Shown: positions 31,446-45,190 of the stretch, in pieces
How the letters are laid out: each line of letters opens with the position of its first letter
How positions within the stretch are numbered: the stretch's first letter is position 1
Source of the DNA: Massariosphaeria phaeospora
Lineage: Eukaryota > Ascomycota > Dothideomycetes > Pleosporales
Direction: 5' to 3'
Length of the DNA: 64,000 nucleotides
Assembly (NCBI GenBank): GCA_011032825.1
Contig: JAADJZ010000018.1
Coordinates: forward strand, 124,001 to 188,000
Notes under the pieces: model-generated
Told to the model about the DNA's origin: nothing
The model's input: only the letters and a program-made list of their open reading frames with translations
The model's database searches: none
Made by a program: the position numbers and the translations under genes

Positions 31446-32627
31446 CTACGTCAACATCTCCACATCATCGTCGTCGTCTTCATCCTCACTCGCCGTCCCA
31501 CTCCCCAAGCTCCCGTCTCTCGCTCTCGCACTCGGCCCCTCATCACCGTTACCATCCCCCATCATTGTTTCCTCCCCTTCCCCTTCATCATCATCACCGT
31601 CCTCGTCCACAAGCGGCACGAAGCGGAAATCCACAAAGCAAATCTTCCCGCTCTCGACCTCGATCATAAACTGCAGACTCAGCACGCCCTGTGTATCCGC
31701 GCGCACGCTCACTTTCGTCGCTACGCTCATGGCACGAGCAGCCTTCTGGATCAGACTGAACTTGTACGAATTGCGCAGCGTAGAGGATGGGGAGGACAGT
31801 TTGAAGATTTCGAGCAGGTGTGGGGTCGGCTGGGGCCCGTTTTCGGCGTCGGTAGGGTTCGGATTGGTGGGTGGGGGAGGTGGCCGGTTCGATGGATACG
31901 GGTTGTTGTTGAATTCGACGCGCGCAGAGCCCAGGTCTCCGGATGACGAAAGCGCAAAGTATGGTTTTCCGCGGTGCATGCGCGCAACCATAGTCAGTTT
32001 CTCAGGGCTCGTCGAGGAGAGCTCAGAGATGGCGTCAAAGAGCCAGGAGCCGCGCATGATGGTTTTGAAGGCGATGCTCTGCCTGTCGAAAGGAATCTCG
32101 TCGGCGAAGGCGGGCTCGTAAGTTGTTAAGTTGCAGGTGGTGCGGATTGTAGCTTCGGTGAGGATGATTGAGAGAGGAGCGCCGGTGGTGTCGTAGGATA
32201 TGCGACACATGTTGTTCATGCCTAGCACAGTGTTCGAGAAAGCGGTGCTGGTGGGGTTCTCACGCGCCCACGGCGGTTTCGAGGTGTTCGGATCCGTGAG
32301 GCCAAAGATCTGAAGTGTTTCGAGGAGGGAGGGAAGTGATATTTGAAAGGTCGGGGTGCTGGATGTGTCTTCTTCGTCCTCGTCGTCCGAGTTCTGCGAG
32401 TTGCGTTGCGGGGGTGGAGTGCGGAAAGTGTAGGCTGTGAACAGCGATTTGTCGAGGAAGGCGGACCCTTCCATAGCGCTCGCCTCATCGACGGAGAACT
32501 TGATGCCCTCCTCGCTGAGCTGGACGTGTGCCTTTTCGGAGAAGTTGATGCAGCGCAGGAGGAGGTAGAGTTGGCGAGCGGAGCTAGAGACGCAGGTGAG
32601 GATCGGGTGCTCGTCTTCGTCGTCCAT
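31446..32627 (-). CDS. RAD1: DNA damage checkpoint clamp protein Rad1
   Basis: Intron-free, 393 residues. It is the Rad1 subunit (yeast Rad17) of the 9-1-1 sliding clamp, which is loaded at damaged DNA to activate the ATR-type checkpoint. The opening PILTCVSSSARQLYLLLRCINF followed by AHVQLSEEGIKFSVDEASAM and AFLDKSLFTAYTF is diagnostic of the PCNA-like fold of Rad1. A second match is MSVATKVSVRADTQGVLSLQFMIE with the final FVDFRFVPL. The C-terminal tail is long and acidic, with a run of Asp/Glu ending DDDVEMLT. A Pro-rich loop (about residues 255-270) is longer than in yeast. Confidence 0.93.
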   Translation of the reverse strand: MDDEDEHPILTCVSSSARQLYLLLRCINFSEKAHVQLSEEGIKFSVDEASAMEGSAFLDKSLFTAYTFRTPPPQRNSQNSDDEDEEDTSSTPTFQISLPSLLETLQIFGLTDPNTSKPPWARENPTSTAFSNTVLGMNNMCRISYDTTGAPLSIILTEATIRTTCNLTTYEPAFADEIPFDRQSIAFKTIMRGSWLFDAISELSSTSPEKLTMVARMHRGKPYFALSSSGDLGSARVEFNNNPYPSNRPPPPPTNPNPTDAENGPQPTPHLLEIFKLSSPSSTLRNSYKFSLIQKAARAMSVATKVSVRADTQGVLSLQFMIEVESGKICFVDFRFVPLVDEDGDDDEGEGEETMMGDGNGDEGPSARARDGSLGSGTASEDEDDDDDVEMLT

Positions 32628-32802
32628 TGTGGGCTGCGCGTTAATTCGTGGTTACGGTGTCAGATGGATGGCAAGAAATGCTCGGAAATAACGTGGAGTA
32701 TGGGAAGCGGTAGATGCGCGCGGTGGTATCTCGAGTCCTGAACTTTTATTGCATTCCGATTAGACTACAGTATGCCCCGAACGCCGGTGGACGAGAAGAA
32801 AA

Positions 32803-33191
32803 CTAGACGTAGACTCCGGCCGCGCAGATCATGAAGACTGAACCGAAACTATGTGCTGTCAGCCTGGGAGTTGCTGTACAATGGATGCGATCTACACACC
32901 CGAATGCTAACGAGCCGGGGACACCGAGAAGCGGGAGGTTGACGAAGGACCGGTCTACAGGAGGATTAGAAACGGTCTGCCTGCTAGGCTCCAATAGTAG
33001 CGTACTCAGACTGAAGACGGTGACCAAGACCAGGGCTGCAGGCAGTTAGCATAGCTCCACGAGTTCCGACACGGACACGTACAGATGAGCAGCAGCACGA
33101 AGCCGAGGGTGAATTGCGCGTCTTTGCCGACAGCGGGGTGGTAGGGCGAGGCAGCGGCAGCCTCCCAGACGTCAAGCAGCGGCGACGACAT
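32803..33191 (-). CDS. OST5: oligosaccharyltransferase subunit Ost5/TMEM258
   Basis: Small two-helix ER membrane subunit of the oligosaccharyltransferase that N-glycosylates proteins. Predicted exons are 33191-33083, 33035-33006, 32954-32900 and 32848-32803, with introns of 47, 51 and 51 bp, giving 79 residues, the same length as human TMEM258. The helices are FTLGFVLLLISLVLVTVFSL and the C-terminal block LPLLGVPGSLAFGFGSVFMI, ending in the family-typical GVYV. All phases agree. Four exons for 79 residues explain why no long frame shows here. It is divergent from GCN5, with 356 bp between the start codons. Confidence 0.92.
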
Positions 33192-35075
<1,884 letters not shown>

Positions 35076-36764
35076 GGTGATCAAGAAGGGTACCCGGAAA
35101 ACTGTCGTACTCTCGCGGTTGGGTTGGGGATTTCCTTACCTTGTTGTTTTTATGTTAGCGGCATTGGGGGGAATGGGCTCCCAGTTTCTAGGATAGCGGC
35201 GTTTAGGAAGGTGGTGTCTTGAAGGGTCCCTATGATACTATGATACCAGCCAGCCGGTGAAGTAGTGGCACTCACTTGTTTTGAATCCTCCAGCCAATTC
35301 ACTGAAAACTCTCTATTTGTCTGATCCGTGATATTGATCTCGTGAAGTTGCGACGACCACAGCAAGGTCCTCTGAAAACCGACCACCTGTTTCTATAAAG
35401 CCCTACGGTACATGGCAGACAGGGTATTGCCACGTAGAGCCAGCTACTCAACAGCTCTCCTTAATCCACCTGCTGCAGCCGCAGCCTGCAAGATAGCTAC
35501 CTGAAAACAGTAGCCCTTACGTCTGCTACAAACACTACACGTTGTATCGGGAGGAGTTCAGGGCAGTGACTCTGCCAGCACGAAGCTCTGCTACACGCCA
35601 TACACAGCGTAACACCCCCGCCAAACACCTCACACATACGCAAGTCACTCACAACAGCCACCAGCACGTCACGTCAAATATACAGTGTGTGTTTTTGGTC
35701 AGCCAACGCAGATTTTTCTTCGTTTTTGCTTTGTGCCATCTGTCTATAGAAGCCGAACCGCACCTGTAGTGCTGCGACATACTATGATAACTGCATCGAC
35801 ACACGTCCTTGCCCTGCTTCCCGTCTTGACGCCGGTATAAGCGGCCGAGAGAAGATATAGCCATAGACACTGAGTGCCGAACTGACGGACTGGACTGACA
35901 AACGTACAAAGTTGACCAGCCGATGCGCCCCGAAGACGCCCCGCTGTAGAAGGTTGCTCCGAAAAACCCCATCCATCCATTCATCCATCCATGCATTAGC
36001 CAGACGTGGCGCAATTTCGTGAACAAGGAAAATGACGGTGGGAAAAGGAAAAAGGAAAAGAGATACAGACTGAGCCACCTCTTGAGTTGCTGCAACAGGC
36101 CGTGTCGGTAACGCCACGGGTTGCGCAAAGAATTGTCTGTGTGCAAAGAGTTGTCGGTGTTCAGTAGTGAGGTGGGAAACAAAAAGAAATTCTGGGTAGT
36201 CCCTACATCGCCACCAAAGACTGCAACCATCAAAAGGAGAGGTCCGCCCGACGTGACATGGAAAAGGAAATAGACTCCATGAGCGTCAGAGATGAGACGG
36301 CCAAGTCCTCCTTTAGCGCAGCCAAGTCCAGTTCGGTGGAAAGGCTCCGACAGACGAGGCAATGTTTTTTTGCAGACCGTGGCCGGTACCAAAGTCTAAA
36401 CGGCAACAAAACGTGATCAAGCCAGTCGATAACGACTTCGGTATTTAGTCATTATTTGGTGTATCCAAATTCGAAGCTGATGGTGATTGTCGAGCTGTGT
36501 TCGAAGGGAAAAGCCGACTGTTGTGCAAGGGGGAAGAAAACAATGAAAATCGTGTATGGTACAAAGCTTTTCGTACTGTGAATTGGGTGGGGGACGGGGT
36601 AAGCTAGGAAGCTTCCGAAGACGGACCCATAAGACGATATCGCCTGACCACTAACGAACGATGGCAAAATCGCAATGAATCACCATTCGAATTCGCCAGT
36701 TGCTTTGTGGAAGAGATACCTAGGGTCATCATTAGTACCAGCCTCGAGATAAGGTCGAAGTTAC
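35076..36764. other. convergent intergenic region GCN5/TOA1
   Basis: No gene accepted. The longest open frame (36392-35649, minus) lacks a proper ATG and has no domain. A short ATCC-type repeat lies at about 35969-35994. The region probably holds both 3' UTRs. Confidence 0.55.
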
Positions 36765-38285
36765 TTACTCCTTCTTGTTCGTAGTCAGGATGCCGTCCTT
36801 GAGCGTGCACTTCCACTTGTTCTTGACGCGCTGGACCTTGTCATACGTGCACAGCATGTAGTCCATGGTGTCATCATCGTCGCCGTCTGCTCCATTCAAT
36901 TCATCCTCTGGATCATCCAGATCGGAATTGATGAGGTCCTCGTCTTCCTCCTTCACCTCGTCTTCACCATCGAAGCCAACAGGACCAGGAATTGACGATA
37001 AGTCTTGCTCGGCCTTTTGTGCTTGCAGTACGCGAGTGGCAGCCTTGTGCTTCCTACCCTTTGGCATTTCATCAATTGGCATCATGAGACCGCTGTCGAG
37101 GTTTGCGGCCAGGGCGTCGATTTGCGCGCGCATGAACAGGTCAGCAGCAATGCGACCGTTCAGCACATCTTCGGCCTGAGCAGCCCTCGCAGCCTTAAAT
37201 GCGTTCCAGTCCTCTATGGTAGCTTCAGCGCCGTCAGTCTGCGAGGTGTAAGGTCGCTGCTGTGGCTGCTGCATTTGCTGGGGTGTACGCTGTTGGCCAT
37301 GGGGCGGCATCGCGCGCTGTTGAGGGTGTTGCATTTGGGGCTGACCACCGTGATGTTGCGGATGAGACATGCCTTGCTGAGTCTGATGCAGACGCTGGGC
37401 TACTAGAGCATGGGCTCGCTGCTGAGCAACGTCGCCATACGAGGCTGAGTAACCGCCATTCTGACCAGAGCCGTACGTCGCATGAGCGGGTTCGTAGCCG
37501 CGTTCTGTCTTGACGGCAACGTTAGGGAAGTTAAGGTGATCCTGGTTTCCCGATATAGCGGGGGAGACGGCAGCATCCTTGCCACCGTTTGACGGAACCG
37601 TAGGTGGCTGGCGCGGAGGCTCGGGCTGGGGGTCCCACGGAAAGAAGGCAATCTTGAGGCCGGACAGCTTCTCCTGCCAACCCTAGACGAGGTGTTAGTA
37701 ATATCCCAAAAGCTGATGTAAGAGAAGCGGAGACGCAAAGCAAACGGGAAGGACGAGGCAGCGATCACATGACAGGCCTATGCCCAACAGAGCAAGGATA
37801 AGCCGCGCTTGGCGGGACGTGGGCACACGCAGGGGGGTATAAGAAGTGACCCAAATACTGCGCGAGCCCCCGTCCTGCGCGCCCGCCCGGCAGCTCAGCC
37901 CCGCTTTCGGCCAGCCCCAACACCACCCAGCGCCAGGCTGCCATGGCACTGCGACGGCGCGAGCGCGCACCCGGCGACGACTGGAACGACTCTTTCTGAC
38001 GGGAACAGACTCCCGACGGGGCGACAAAGAAAATGGGAGACGAAAGGTGCGGCGACAATGAAAAAGCGCGGCGGGAAGCCACGACCGGCACCTGGGGAAG
38101 TCGCCACTCACCTGCTTCATCTCGTCGAGCGTCGACTGGTCCACGCCGAACTCTTCGAAGTCATTCTGCGAGACCTGCACCACCTTTTCGATGATCTGCT
38201 GGTACACGCTGCCCTGTTGTCGCTGTTAGCCGGCGGGCCCTCACTCGGGGCGGGCGGGGCGACTCACCACAACCTGGTTCGACAT
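36765..38285 (-). CDS. TOA1: TFIIA large subunit (Toa1)
   Basis: General transcription factor that stabilises TBP on promoters. Predicted exons are 38285-38268 (18 nt), 38213-38112 and 37682-36765, giving 345 residues. The N-terminal four-helix-bundle part reads GSVYQQIIEKVVQVSQNDF and the C-terminal beta-barrel part reads YMLCTYDKVQRVKNKWKCTL then KDGILTTNKKE; these are the two conserved ends of TFIIA alpha/beta. Between them is a Gln/Pro/His-rich linker and an acidic stretch (KEEDEDLINSDLDDPEDE). The first coding exon encodes only MSNQVV. The second intron is 429 bp, about eight times the local norm, and splits off the helical domain. Confidence 0.93.
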
Positions 38286-39127
38286 CGCGGCTGCCGGCTC
38301 GTGCGACTCGACTCAGTCTACCGTGTTCGCTGCTCGGGATGCAGACTCGGAGCAGACGCTCTGGCGCGCGTGCGGCTGTCGCTGCGTGGGTCGGGGCGGT
38401 AAACGGGCCAGGTGGGCGACGTCCAGCGCGTGTTGCGGCGGGGGCGAGCGCGGCGGGGAGCAGACGCGCGCACTCGTATCGGCTGTGGCGCCTCTATTAG
38501 CAGCTGCTGGTGGTGTTGTAGGACTTGTAGCGGGACCCTTTCGTGGAGGGGGGTATGGGGTCGGGGAGGGTGTTTGGGGCATGGAGCCGGCGAGCGAGAG
38601 GGATTGAAGGCAGGGCCCTCGCTAGCGCAATAGCGCCGCCTTGGCAGCTGACAAACTTGGCCCTGCTCCAGCGTCACTCTCTGATATTCCGCTGGCCATG
38701 CCGATGCTTCTTCGCAACCATTGTCTATGTGAATTGCTCTTCTTCGCCGGGGCCGCTAGCGTTTGCTATCGCGCCCTGGTCCAGGTCGCACCGTGTGTGA
38801 CTTCAACCGGCATCTGCAAACCTTCCGCTTGTCCTACTTCGACACAACCCGGATCTGCACGACCAAGTGCTTGTACAAGGGGAGGTGCATGGTAGTAGGC
38901 TGTGGAGTTTTCTTTTGAAGAAAATAGGGTGACTGTCATCCAGCTTGCAGTCCGACTACCTCAGCACGAATACATGTTCATGAAAGATACTCAAATCGGC
39001 ATTACGGCATGTCCCTTCCTAGAAGCCACCTAAGGCATTTCCGTTGTCTTTCACGCCCGCTAGATTCAACTGTTGCACCGCCTACGGGCTCATGATGTCC
39101 CGCAATATACGCAGAAGAGAGGATAGC
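38286..39127. other. intergenic, TOA1 upstream
   Basis: No gene seen. The GC-rich portion next to the TOA1 start is its likely promoter; the distal part is the 3' region of the bZIP gene. Confidence 0.55.
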
Positions 39128-41223
39128 TCAGTCAGCCATAACCAACGATGTCTGGAAAGCTGTATCCACATCCTTCCTCCTAAACCCAGGAGAGCGTCCC
39201 AGACAAATACCATGCTTGATGAGTTCTGTTCCGTGTCAGCATTCGCAAAACCTGAACAATCCCAGGAGACTCACCATCCGTCAGTTTGCTCACATCAATC
39301 CAGGCTACCTTCTTCTTCTTCTGTTTAACAACGGGCAGCGGCTCCATGATACCCAGGTCCAAACTCGCCATGTTACCGAACGCCAGTGAACCAAAGCCGG
39401 AGTTGATACCCATAGCAAATCCTGGAGCCAGGTCGAGACCGAGCGGTTGGTCGAAGATCGTTGATGGATCAAATTCGCCCATCTTTCCGAAGTCTGGCGT
39501 GAAGCTGTTGTTGGGCATGTTCATAACCATGTCCAGACCGAAGGGCGCATCAGACTGGCTGAAGGCTGGCTCGTGGTTCGGCGTAGATCTACTCGAGGAC
39601 GAATATGTGTCGCTAGAGCCGGTGCTGAGACCCGGGCTTTGGGATGCGTGGTCCTCGTCGTCCGTCTCGATCAAGACTTCCACGAATGAGTCCTTGGAAT
39701 CAATGTGGCATCCTTTCTCTTCCAGATAGCCCTGCACATCAAAAGCATCAAACCATTCCCCTTCAAACCCCGTCATGTCAACATCCAGGTCATGGCTTTT
39801 TGAGGGGTCCAAGTTATTCTCGGCGCGTATCCTCTTCGCTGGCAGAGGTCCTACGGTCCTGATTGTCCATGAAGCAGGCGGTGGGACGATACTGCCTTGT
39901 GCATCGCGTCGGGGGTAGTGGGTTCCGGCGCCGCCAAGATGGAGGAATGGTGAGTCCCAATAGTCCAAGTCTTCACCAACTCCACGTGATAGAATTAGTT
40001 TGAAGCGTTCTCGAAGCGTATCAGGACTTAGGTATGGGAGAGTCAGCCTGAACACATAGTTTAAGGCAGCTGATCGGATATTCGCAGAACTGAGGAGGTG
40101 GAAGCCCGTCTCTACCGCAGCGCGGGTAAGACGACGAGCGTAGCTTGTTTCTTCGTGACTATAAGTCCAGGGGATTGACAAAGTCTTGGTGGTAGGCGGG
40201 GATAGCCAAGGTGGAGTTGAGAAGCGTGTCTGCGGCGGTGTGGTTCCTGGAGTGGGTATTTGAACAGAATATATCTGGGGATTGGACAAGGAGTCAGAAT
40301 ATTCCCGCACTTCATCACGAGGCAGGATATCTACGAGTCCAAACGGAAGAGACTGTGGGTCGGATCTTCCTTGTGTCTGTGACCGTGATTGATCCCAGAG
40401 TTGTCCCATAGTGAACGGTCGTCCGGCCGGGATGAGACTTGTTTGCTTCGCCCCTTCGAGATATGAACTTGGCAGAGGTGCGAAGAATGTACTGTGTGGC
40501 GGAACGTCGTGTTGCAGCGAAGTGGGAATGGGTGGAGACTTGGCTAGAGTAGCCGTGTATCCCCACCCTACCTCAGTATGTGTTGCTACAGGAACAGGAG
40601 ATTTCTTGGACTTGTTCGGTTCAGAGAGGAGGCGTAGGGCCGCGGCTGCATTATGCCATTCTGTGGCCGGGTCCAACGGGTCTTCACTCATTTCTTCGTC
40701 GTCATGATCACCTTCCGACGCGGATTTGGCTAGTGTGACGAATGTCTCGGTCACTTGTTTCAGTTCATGGGCCAGATTCGGGCTCAACTGAAGAAGCCCA
40801 GATTCAAATGCAGTCTCGCTAAACTTCAAGAAAGATTTGTTCATCTGCTCGATGATATTCTGGAGTTGAGTGTTTTCTTCTTTTAGCGAGGCTATTGTTG
40901 TCTCTTTGCGCTGACGGTACGCGCGCTGGGCCAGGCGAATTTGCGTTCGGCGACGCTATGATATCCATTAGTATCAGGTTATTGGAACAGTGGAACCAGA
41001 TCGCGAATCCACCGAGGTGGCAAAGGATTTTAGCAGGGTTCGAGAACCATTGCTGCACAGTGGTGCCCAGAGTATAAGTGGGGAGGCTACTCACATCGGC
41101 TGCTGTCGCATCTTCTGTATCTACCCTTGGTCTCCCTCGAGCTTTCTTGCTCGCATATCCATTACCCGATGGTCTGGAGCGCTTTTTAGGTGGAGGTTGA
41201 CCCTCGCTCTCGGAACTCGTCAT
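39128..41223 (-). CDS. bZIP transcription factor, uncharacterised fungal group
   Basis: Predicted exons are 41223-41095, 40955-39275 and 39225-39128 (introns 139 and 49 bp), giving 635 residues. The first join links an N-terminal basic segment (KKRSRPSGNGYASKKARGRP) to the basic region RRRTQIRLAQRAYRQRKE and a leucine-zipper-like stretch (SLKEENTQLQNIIEQMN). At the position where most bZIP proteins have an invariant Asn, this one has Ile (IRLAQRAYR). The middle is long and Ser/Pro-rich. The last exon, not visible as an open frame on its own, supplies the C-terminal block ELIKHGICLGRSPGFRRKDV, which I recall as conserved in this group, so the longer frame ending at 39180 is an artefact of reading the intron. 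DNA target unknown. Confidence 0.87.
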
Positions 41224-41938
41224 ATTCTCTAGATGTTGACCCAAAAATACCCGCAACTACTGCTCAGGAGATGTTCTGGAAGCCTGGAATCGAAACACGG
41301 AGCGATAAACAGCTAAGATCTGGTACGTGGTCCCTGGCGAACTTTGGCGAATTCAAGGTATATCCTACTTTTAAGCAGTGTAAGGTGTCCGGAGACAGAG
41401 AAAAGCGGAAGAGATACTGTTCTGTAGTGTCGCAGCCTGCAGGATTGGCTACCGTCTGATTAAGTTAGTTGGGGGCTGCGTAAGCCAGAGGATCAGCCCG
41501 GTAGCGGCTTGATAAAAAAGTGAAAGGCAGCTCGTCAAAGCAGCATGCACTCACTTTGGGGGCTCGAATTGAACCATTGAGACCAGCGCTGCAACCAGCA
41601 TCATATCAGATTATTATTAAGCCAGCCGTAGGCGTTGTAAGGGCTGGAGTGGGTGAGAGTCCACGGGAGACATCTTCATGATTACTGAACGAGCCGAGGA
41701 GAACGCCATTACAAATGCAGTTAGACGGCAATTTCCATCCCGTGGCCAAGCTATCTCCCACAGGAGATCCATGCACGACGTTGCTGACATGCGTTGTATG
41801 CAGCACCATCACGACAGTATCCTCGCAGTGAAAGCTCTTGACCACTACTCGTTATCATCGGAAATGTGACATATGTAGACATCAGCAGATACAGCAGCGC
41901 ATCTCAACATAGCAAGAGAGTGTTAACAGTGCTTGTAT
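41224..41938. other. intergenic, no gene seen
   Basis: This is the upstream region of the bZIP gene and the downstream region of the lipase gene. A GAATTGAACC motif at 41566 resembles a tRNA B-box but no cloverleaf can be built. Confidence 0.55.
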
Positions 41939-44129
41939 TCACGATGAGTGTTGTCCAATATCTCCACTCCTACTGCTCTTCAGAGTTGGAGGACAGCCAA
42001 GCCAAGTATCATGTGCTGTAGAGCTTGACGCATGTCCAGACTCGGTTTCTGTAACCGTGTCATCGTCCTCCGAATTCGCAGCGGTCTCACGATCATGCCT
42101 CGATATTACTTGCTCCGCATCGGATTTGCCTTCAGCGATCGGAACTTCTTTATCAGCATGCTTCTTCTTCTCTAGCCACTTAAGCAGATTCTCTTTGCTA
42201 GGTTTGAAATGCATCAGCATCTCGTCACCCGGCTTATAGAACCCATGAGCCTTCTTCCTCTTTATTTTCCGTTGTACTCTTGCGGCTACCCGTGTACGAA
42301 ACTCATGATGAACTTTGAGCTTGGCCGCAATGTATTCATCTTCTGGTTTGTGGTCGTCCGGGAGTTGGTCGAGTAGCGCAGCTTCCAGCAGCTCCTCGTC
42401 AGTTAGGCAGCGCTCGATGATCGATTTTCCTGCCCCTTCCGTCACGGTCTTGAGAAACTCAAGCGACGCACTGCACAAGTCAGCATATATAAGCTAATAC
42501 AGCTTGTTGTAGCTTACCTAATATTGAGATCTATGGCGCGATGCGGATGAACTGTGGCTTTCAAGAAGAGGGAGGTCACATGGTTATATAACACGGAGAA
42601 ATCTGACTGCGATATGTGGACCGATCCCCGCACAGTACACAGATATGCGGGTGCCCCCTGCTCTTCCGCTTCGTTCATCAAAGACGTGACGGCATCGAAG
42701 TTTGACTGCCAATACATGAAAGCTTCCGAATTAATACCGAGTAATGGCAGATGAATCCGATGTTGGGGGTCATCCCTGGGTGGTTTGATTGGAGCCCTAT
42801 GGCATGGTTAGTGATACGTATGTAGGTATGCTCTTGCGTTATAATGGACAGACATACCCCCATATGTCGTATATTATGCCAGCCTGGACATTTTCAAACC
42901 GTTCATGGGTATTTCGTAAAAGTTCAACGACTGTGGCAGCTCCAAACGAGTGTCCAGCAACGGTAACTTTGTCCACATGAAATCTTTTCGTCCAATTTGA
43001 CCAATCGACTCCTTCCAAACCGCGAGAGCTGCCGCCCATATATCCTTCCTGCCGCATATTGAGGCGAGCTACCTCTTCCCCTCTACCCTCACATATATCC
43101 CGCAGAACCCGGTAGGCTTCTTCAATCTCCGCTAGGCGAAGCTCGATTTGTGCGGTGCGAAGCTCGCTATCGACGCCCTTTTCGTTCGATGGGCTAGTAT
43201 CGTAAGGGTTGTCTTTGGGGAATATGTAGTCCTGTTGACGTCAACTTCTCGTCTTTTGGCAGAGTCACAGAACTCACTATTGTATCGTAGCCATTCCTCT
43301 TCTCCTCCTCAGAATGGTCTACCTGTCCTTTGTGCTCCCGCTCTTCTATGCTACCTGCACCTTCCTTGGTATGGTTTACGAAGGTTCGAGGTCCAGAACC
43401 ATCTCGATGCTCCAGTGCACACACGACGAAGCCGTAGCTGGCGAACTCGGCGCACATAGTGGAGTACGCGGTTCTGGTTCCCCCAAGCCCATGGCTGAAG
43501 AAAAGGACTGGGAATATAGGTTGGTCCGATCCTTCCGGAGGCGGGCTACCTCGCTGATTCTTGATTTTGTGGCCGTTACGCTTGAAGTTGCCCTCTGGCG
43601 GCCAATGTGTAGCCAGCGGAGAGTTCCGGAAAGCGCGCAGCTTAGTGAACATGGTGGTAGACGCAACATATGCTATAGCCAATGAGTCTGATATTCCTGC
43701 GAACTTTGCATATCCCTTGGCCAGTTCGCGTCGTGGTCGCGGAACCCATGTTTCCCGGGACCAATTGCGCCTCCCGCCTGGATCTTTACCTGCGCCACTG
43801 CCTAGAGCAGCAGGATAATAGAGAGTGAAGAGCACGGTTTTGAGTTGGAGGAGGTGATGGCCTTTTCGGGTTATGTTGGAGAATGTCCGTGGGTGTTCTG
43901 CTGGCACTTCGACATCCATCGACCCAACGCTATATGGGCCCGACGAGTGTGGCAAGTGCCCTTGGAGGAAGCCGAGTTTGTCTCTCAGGCCCGTAGGCGG
44001 TCGTGACCTGGGTTTCTTCGCGTTCGGCACCTTGCCAGTGCCGCTGCTCCCGCTGCTCTCCCGTCGGAGATCATGTTCGTCTCTCTTGACGCCCGTAATC
44101 TTGGTGGTTTGCCTATGAAGGTAAGACAT
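41939..44129 (-). CDS. platelet-activating factor acetylhydrolase-like lipase
   Basis: Predicted exons are 44129-43278, 43231-42858, 42796-42518 and 42470-41939, with introns of 46, 61 and 47 bp and consistent phases, giving 678 residues. It belongs to the PAF-AH isoform II family, which releases short or oxidised acyl chains from the sn-2 position of phospholipids. Motifs are the substrate-entry block TVLFTLYYPA, FPVLFFSHGLGGTRTAYS, the nucleophile elbow GHSFGA (after VDKVTVAG), and the His of the triad probably in GSVHISQSDF. The N terminus is basic and Ser-rich without a signal peptide. The C-terminal region (about residues 510-678) is charged, with KRKIKRKKAHGF and a long Asp/Glu/Ser tail, and goes beyond the hydrolase domain. 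It is therefore probably intracellular. Confidence 0.9.
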
Positions 44130-45190
44130 TGCTGGTCAATACGATAAGGAACAGTAAGTTATCAAAATCGAATGTTTTCAAGGAGAGTGAAGAAAGAGCA
44201 ACTATGATGTCCGCGGGTCATCGGCGCACGTTCGGCGAATGTCTAAGACCATGCCCGATGTGCTACTCAGCGCGTCTTATTTGTTCGCACAGCCGTAGAG
44301 AAGTAGACATAGAATAGGTACTGTTGCGCCCGTGGCTCTTGCCCGCGACATGGCACTGTGTGTGGTGTGTGGTCCACTGTGGTGTGTGGTGTATGTGTTG
44401 TGCGATCTGACATCATTGTTTAGCCCCTGGGACCTCACGCGCTCGCCAAACCCGCACGCACCGGCCGACGCACCAAGCTCCCGATGTCCTGTTCGACTCC
44501 AATCCCATCCTCCATCGACTTCCACCTCGCATGGTTCTTACGAGATGTGACCTCTAACAATCCCAATGGGACGTAGACAGTAGGTCAGATACAGTATTCC
44601 GCAGGCCGTTGCAATTCGGATCTCCCTCTTGCTTCTCTTGCTATCCTTTCCCGCTGACACGCCCTCCAAATCTAGCTGTCCTTGAAGAGGTCAGTCAGTG
44701 CATATTAGCTCTGTTTTCTCTCAGTCAAATCAACCAACTAGCTGGTCTTCGATTGTTTCGCATGCCTGACGGCCATGTGCACGCATCAAACAGTTTATTT
44801 ACTGCTCGTGTTGTCGCATGCGCTTACTAACATGTGAATCTTCAGCCCAGCCAAGGCAACCCTGATGGATTACAGTACAGCTGCATGGACACAGCTTGCG
44901 CTTCACTCACGACTACAGGCGCAGGAGCTCAAAACACAAGGTCATTGCTTATGCTGGTACATCCGGGTTTATATGAAATAGCGCGGACATTATGGAGGCT
45001 TCAACGCCAAGCGCCCATTGCGCCATGAGGCTGGGTATGTATTCCCTTCAGACTGCTTGAAATCCGCCTACTCGGGCTGCGAGATCGTGGAAATATCAGA
45101 ATTGCTGAGGGAAGTTGACGCCACTTAGTCCAGAACGCCTCAGCTGGTAAGTGTTTTCTGACGGAACATAGCCTGGCTGACCTTAAGTAG
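44130..45190. other. intergenic and decayed 5' end of the kinase pseudogene
   Basis: The left part is the lipase promoter. From about 45050 rightwards, traces of an exon (SGCEIVEISELLREVDAT followed by a TAG) and a GTAAGT donor suggest the pseudogene once began further left. Confidence 0.45.

Noticed and set aside
35649..36392. 247-residue open frame between GCN5 and TOA1
   Set aside because: Starts at TTG rather than ATG, low-complexity composition, no family resemblance, and lies where two 3' UTRs are expected.
39180..39274. Read-through C terminus of the bZIP gene ending at 39180
   Set aside because: It reads an intron. A 49-bp GT-AG intron restores the recognisable ELIKHGICLGRSPGF block and a stop at 39128.
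41561..41620. tRNA-like B-box (GAATTGAACC, minus strand)
   Set aside because: No acceptor stem, anticodon arm or A-box could be placed around it.
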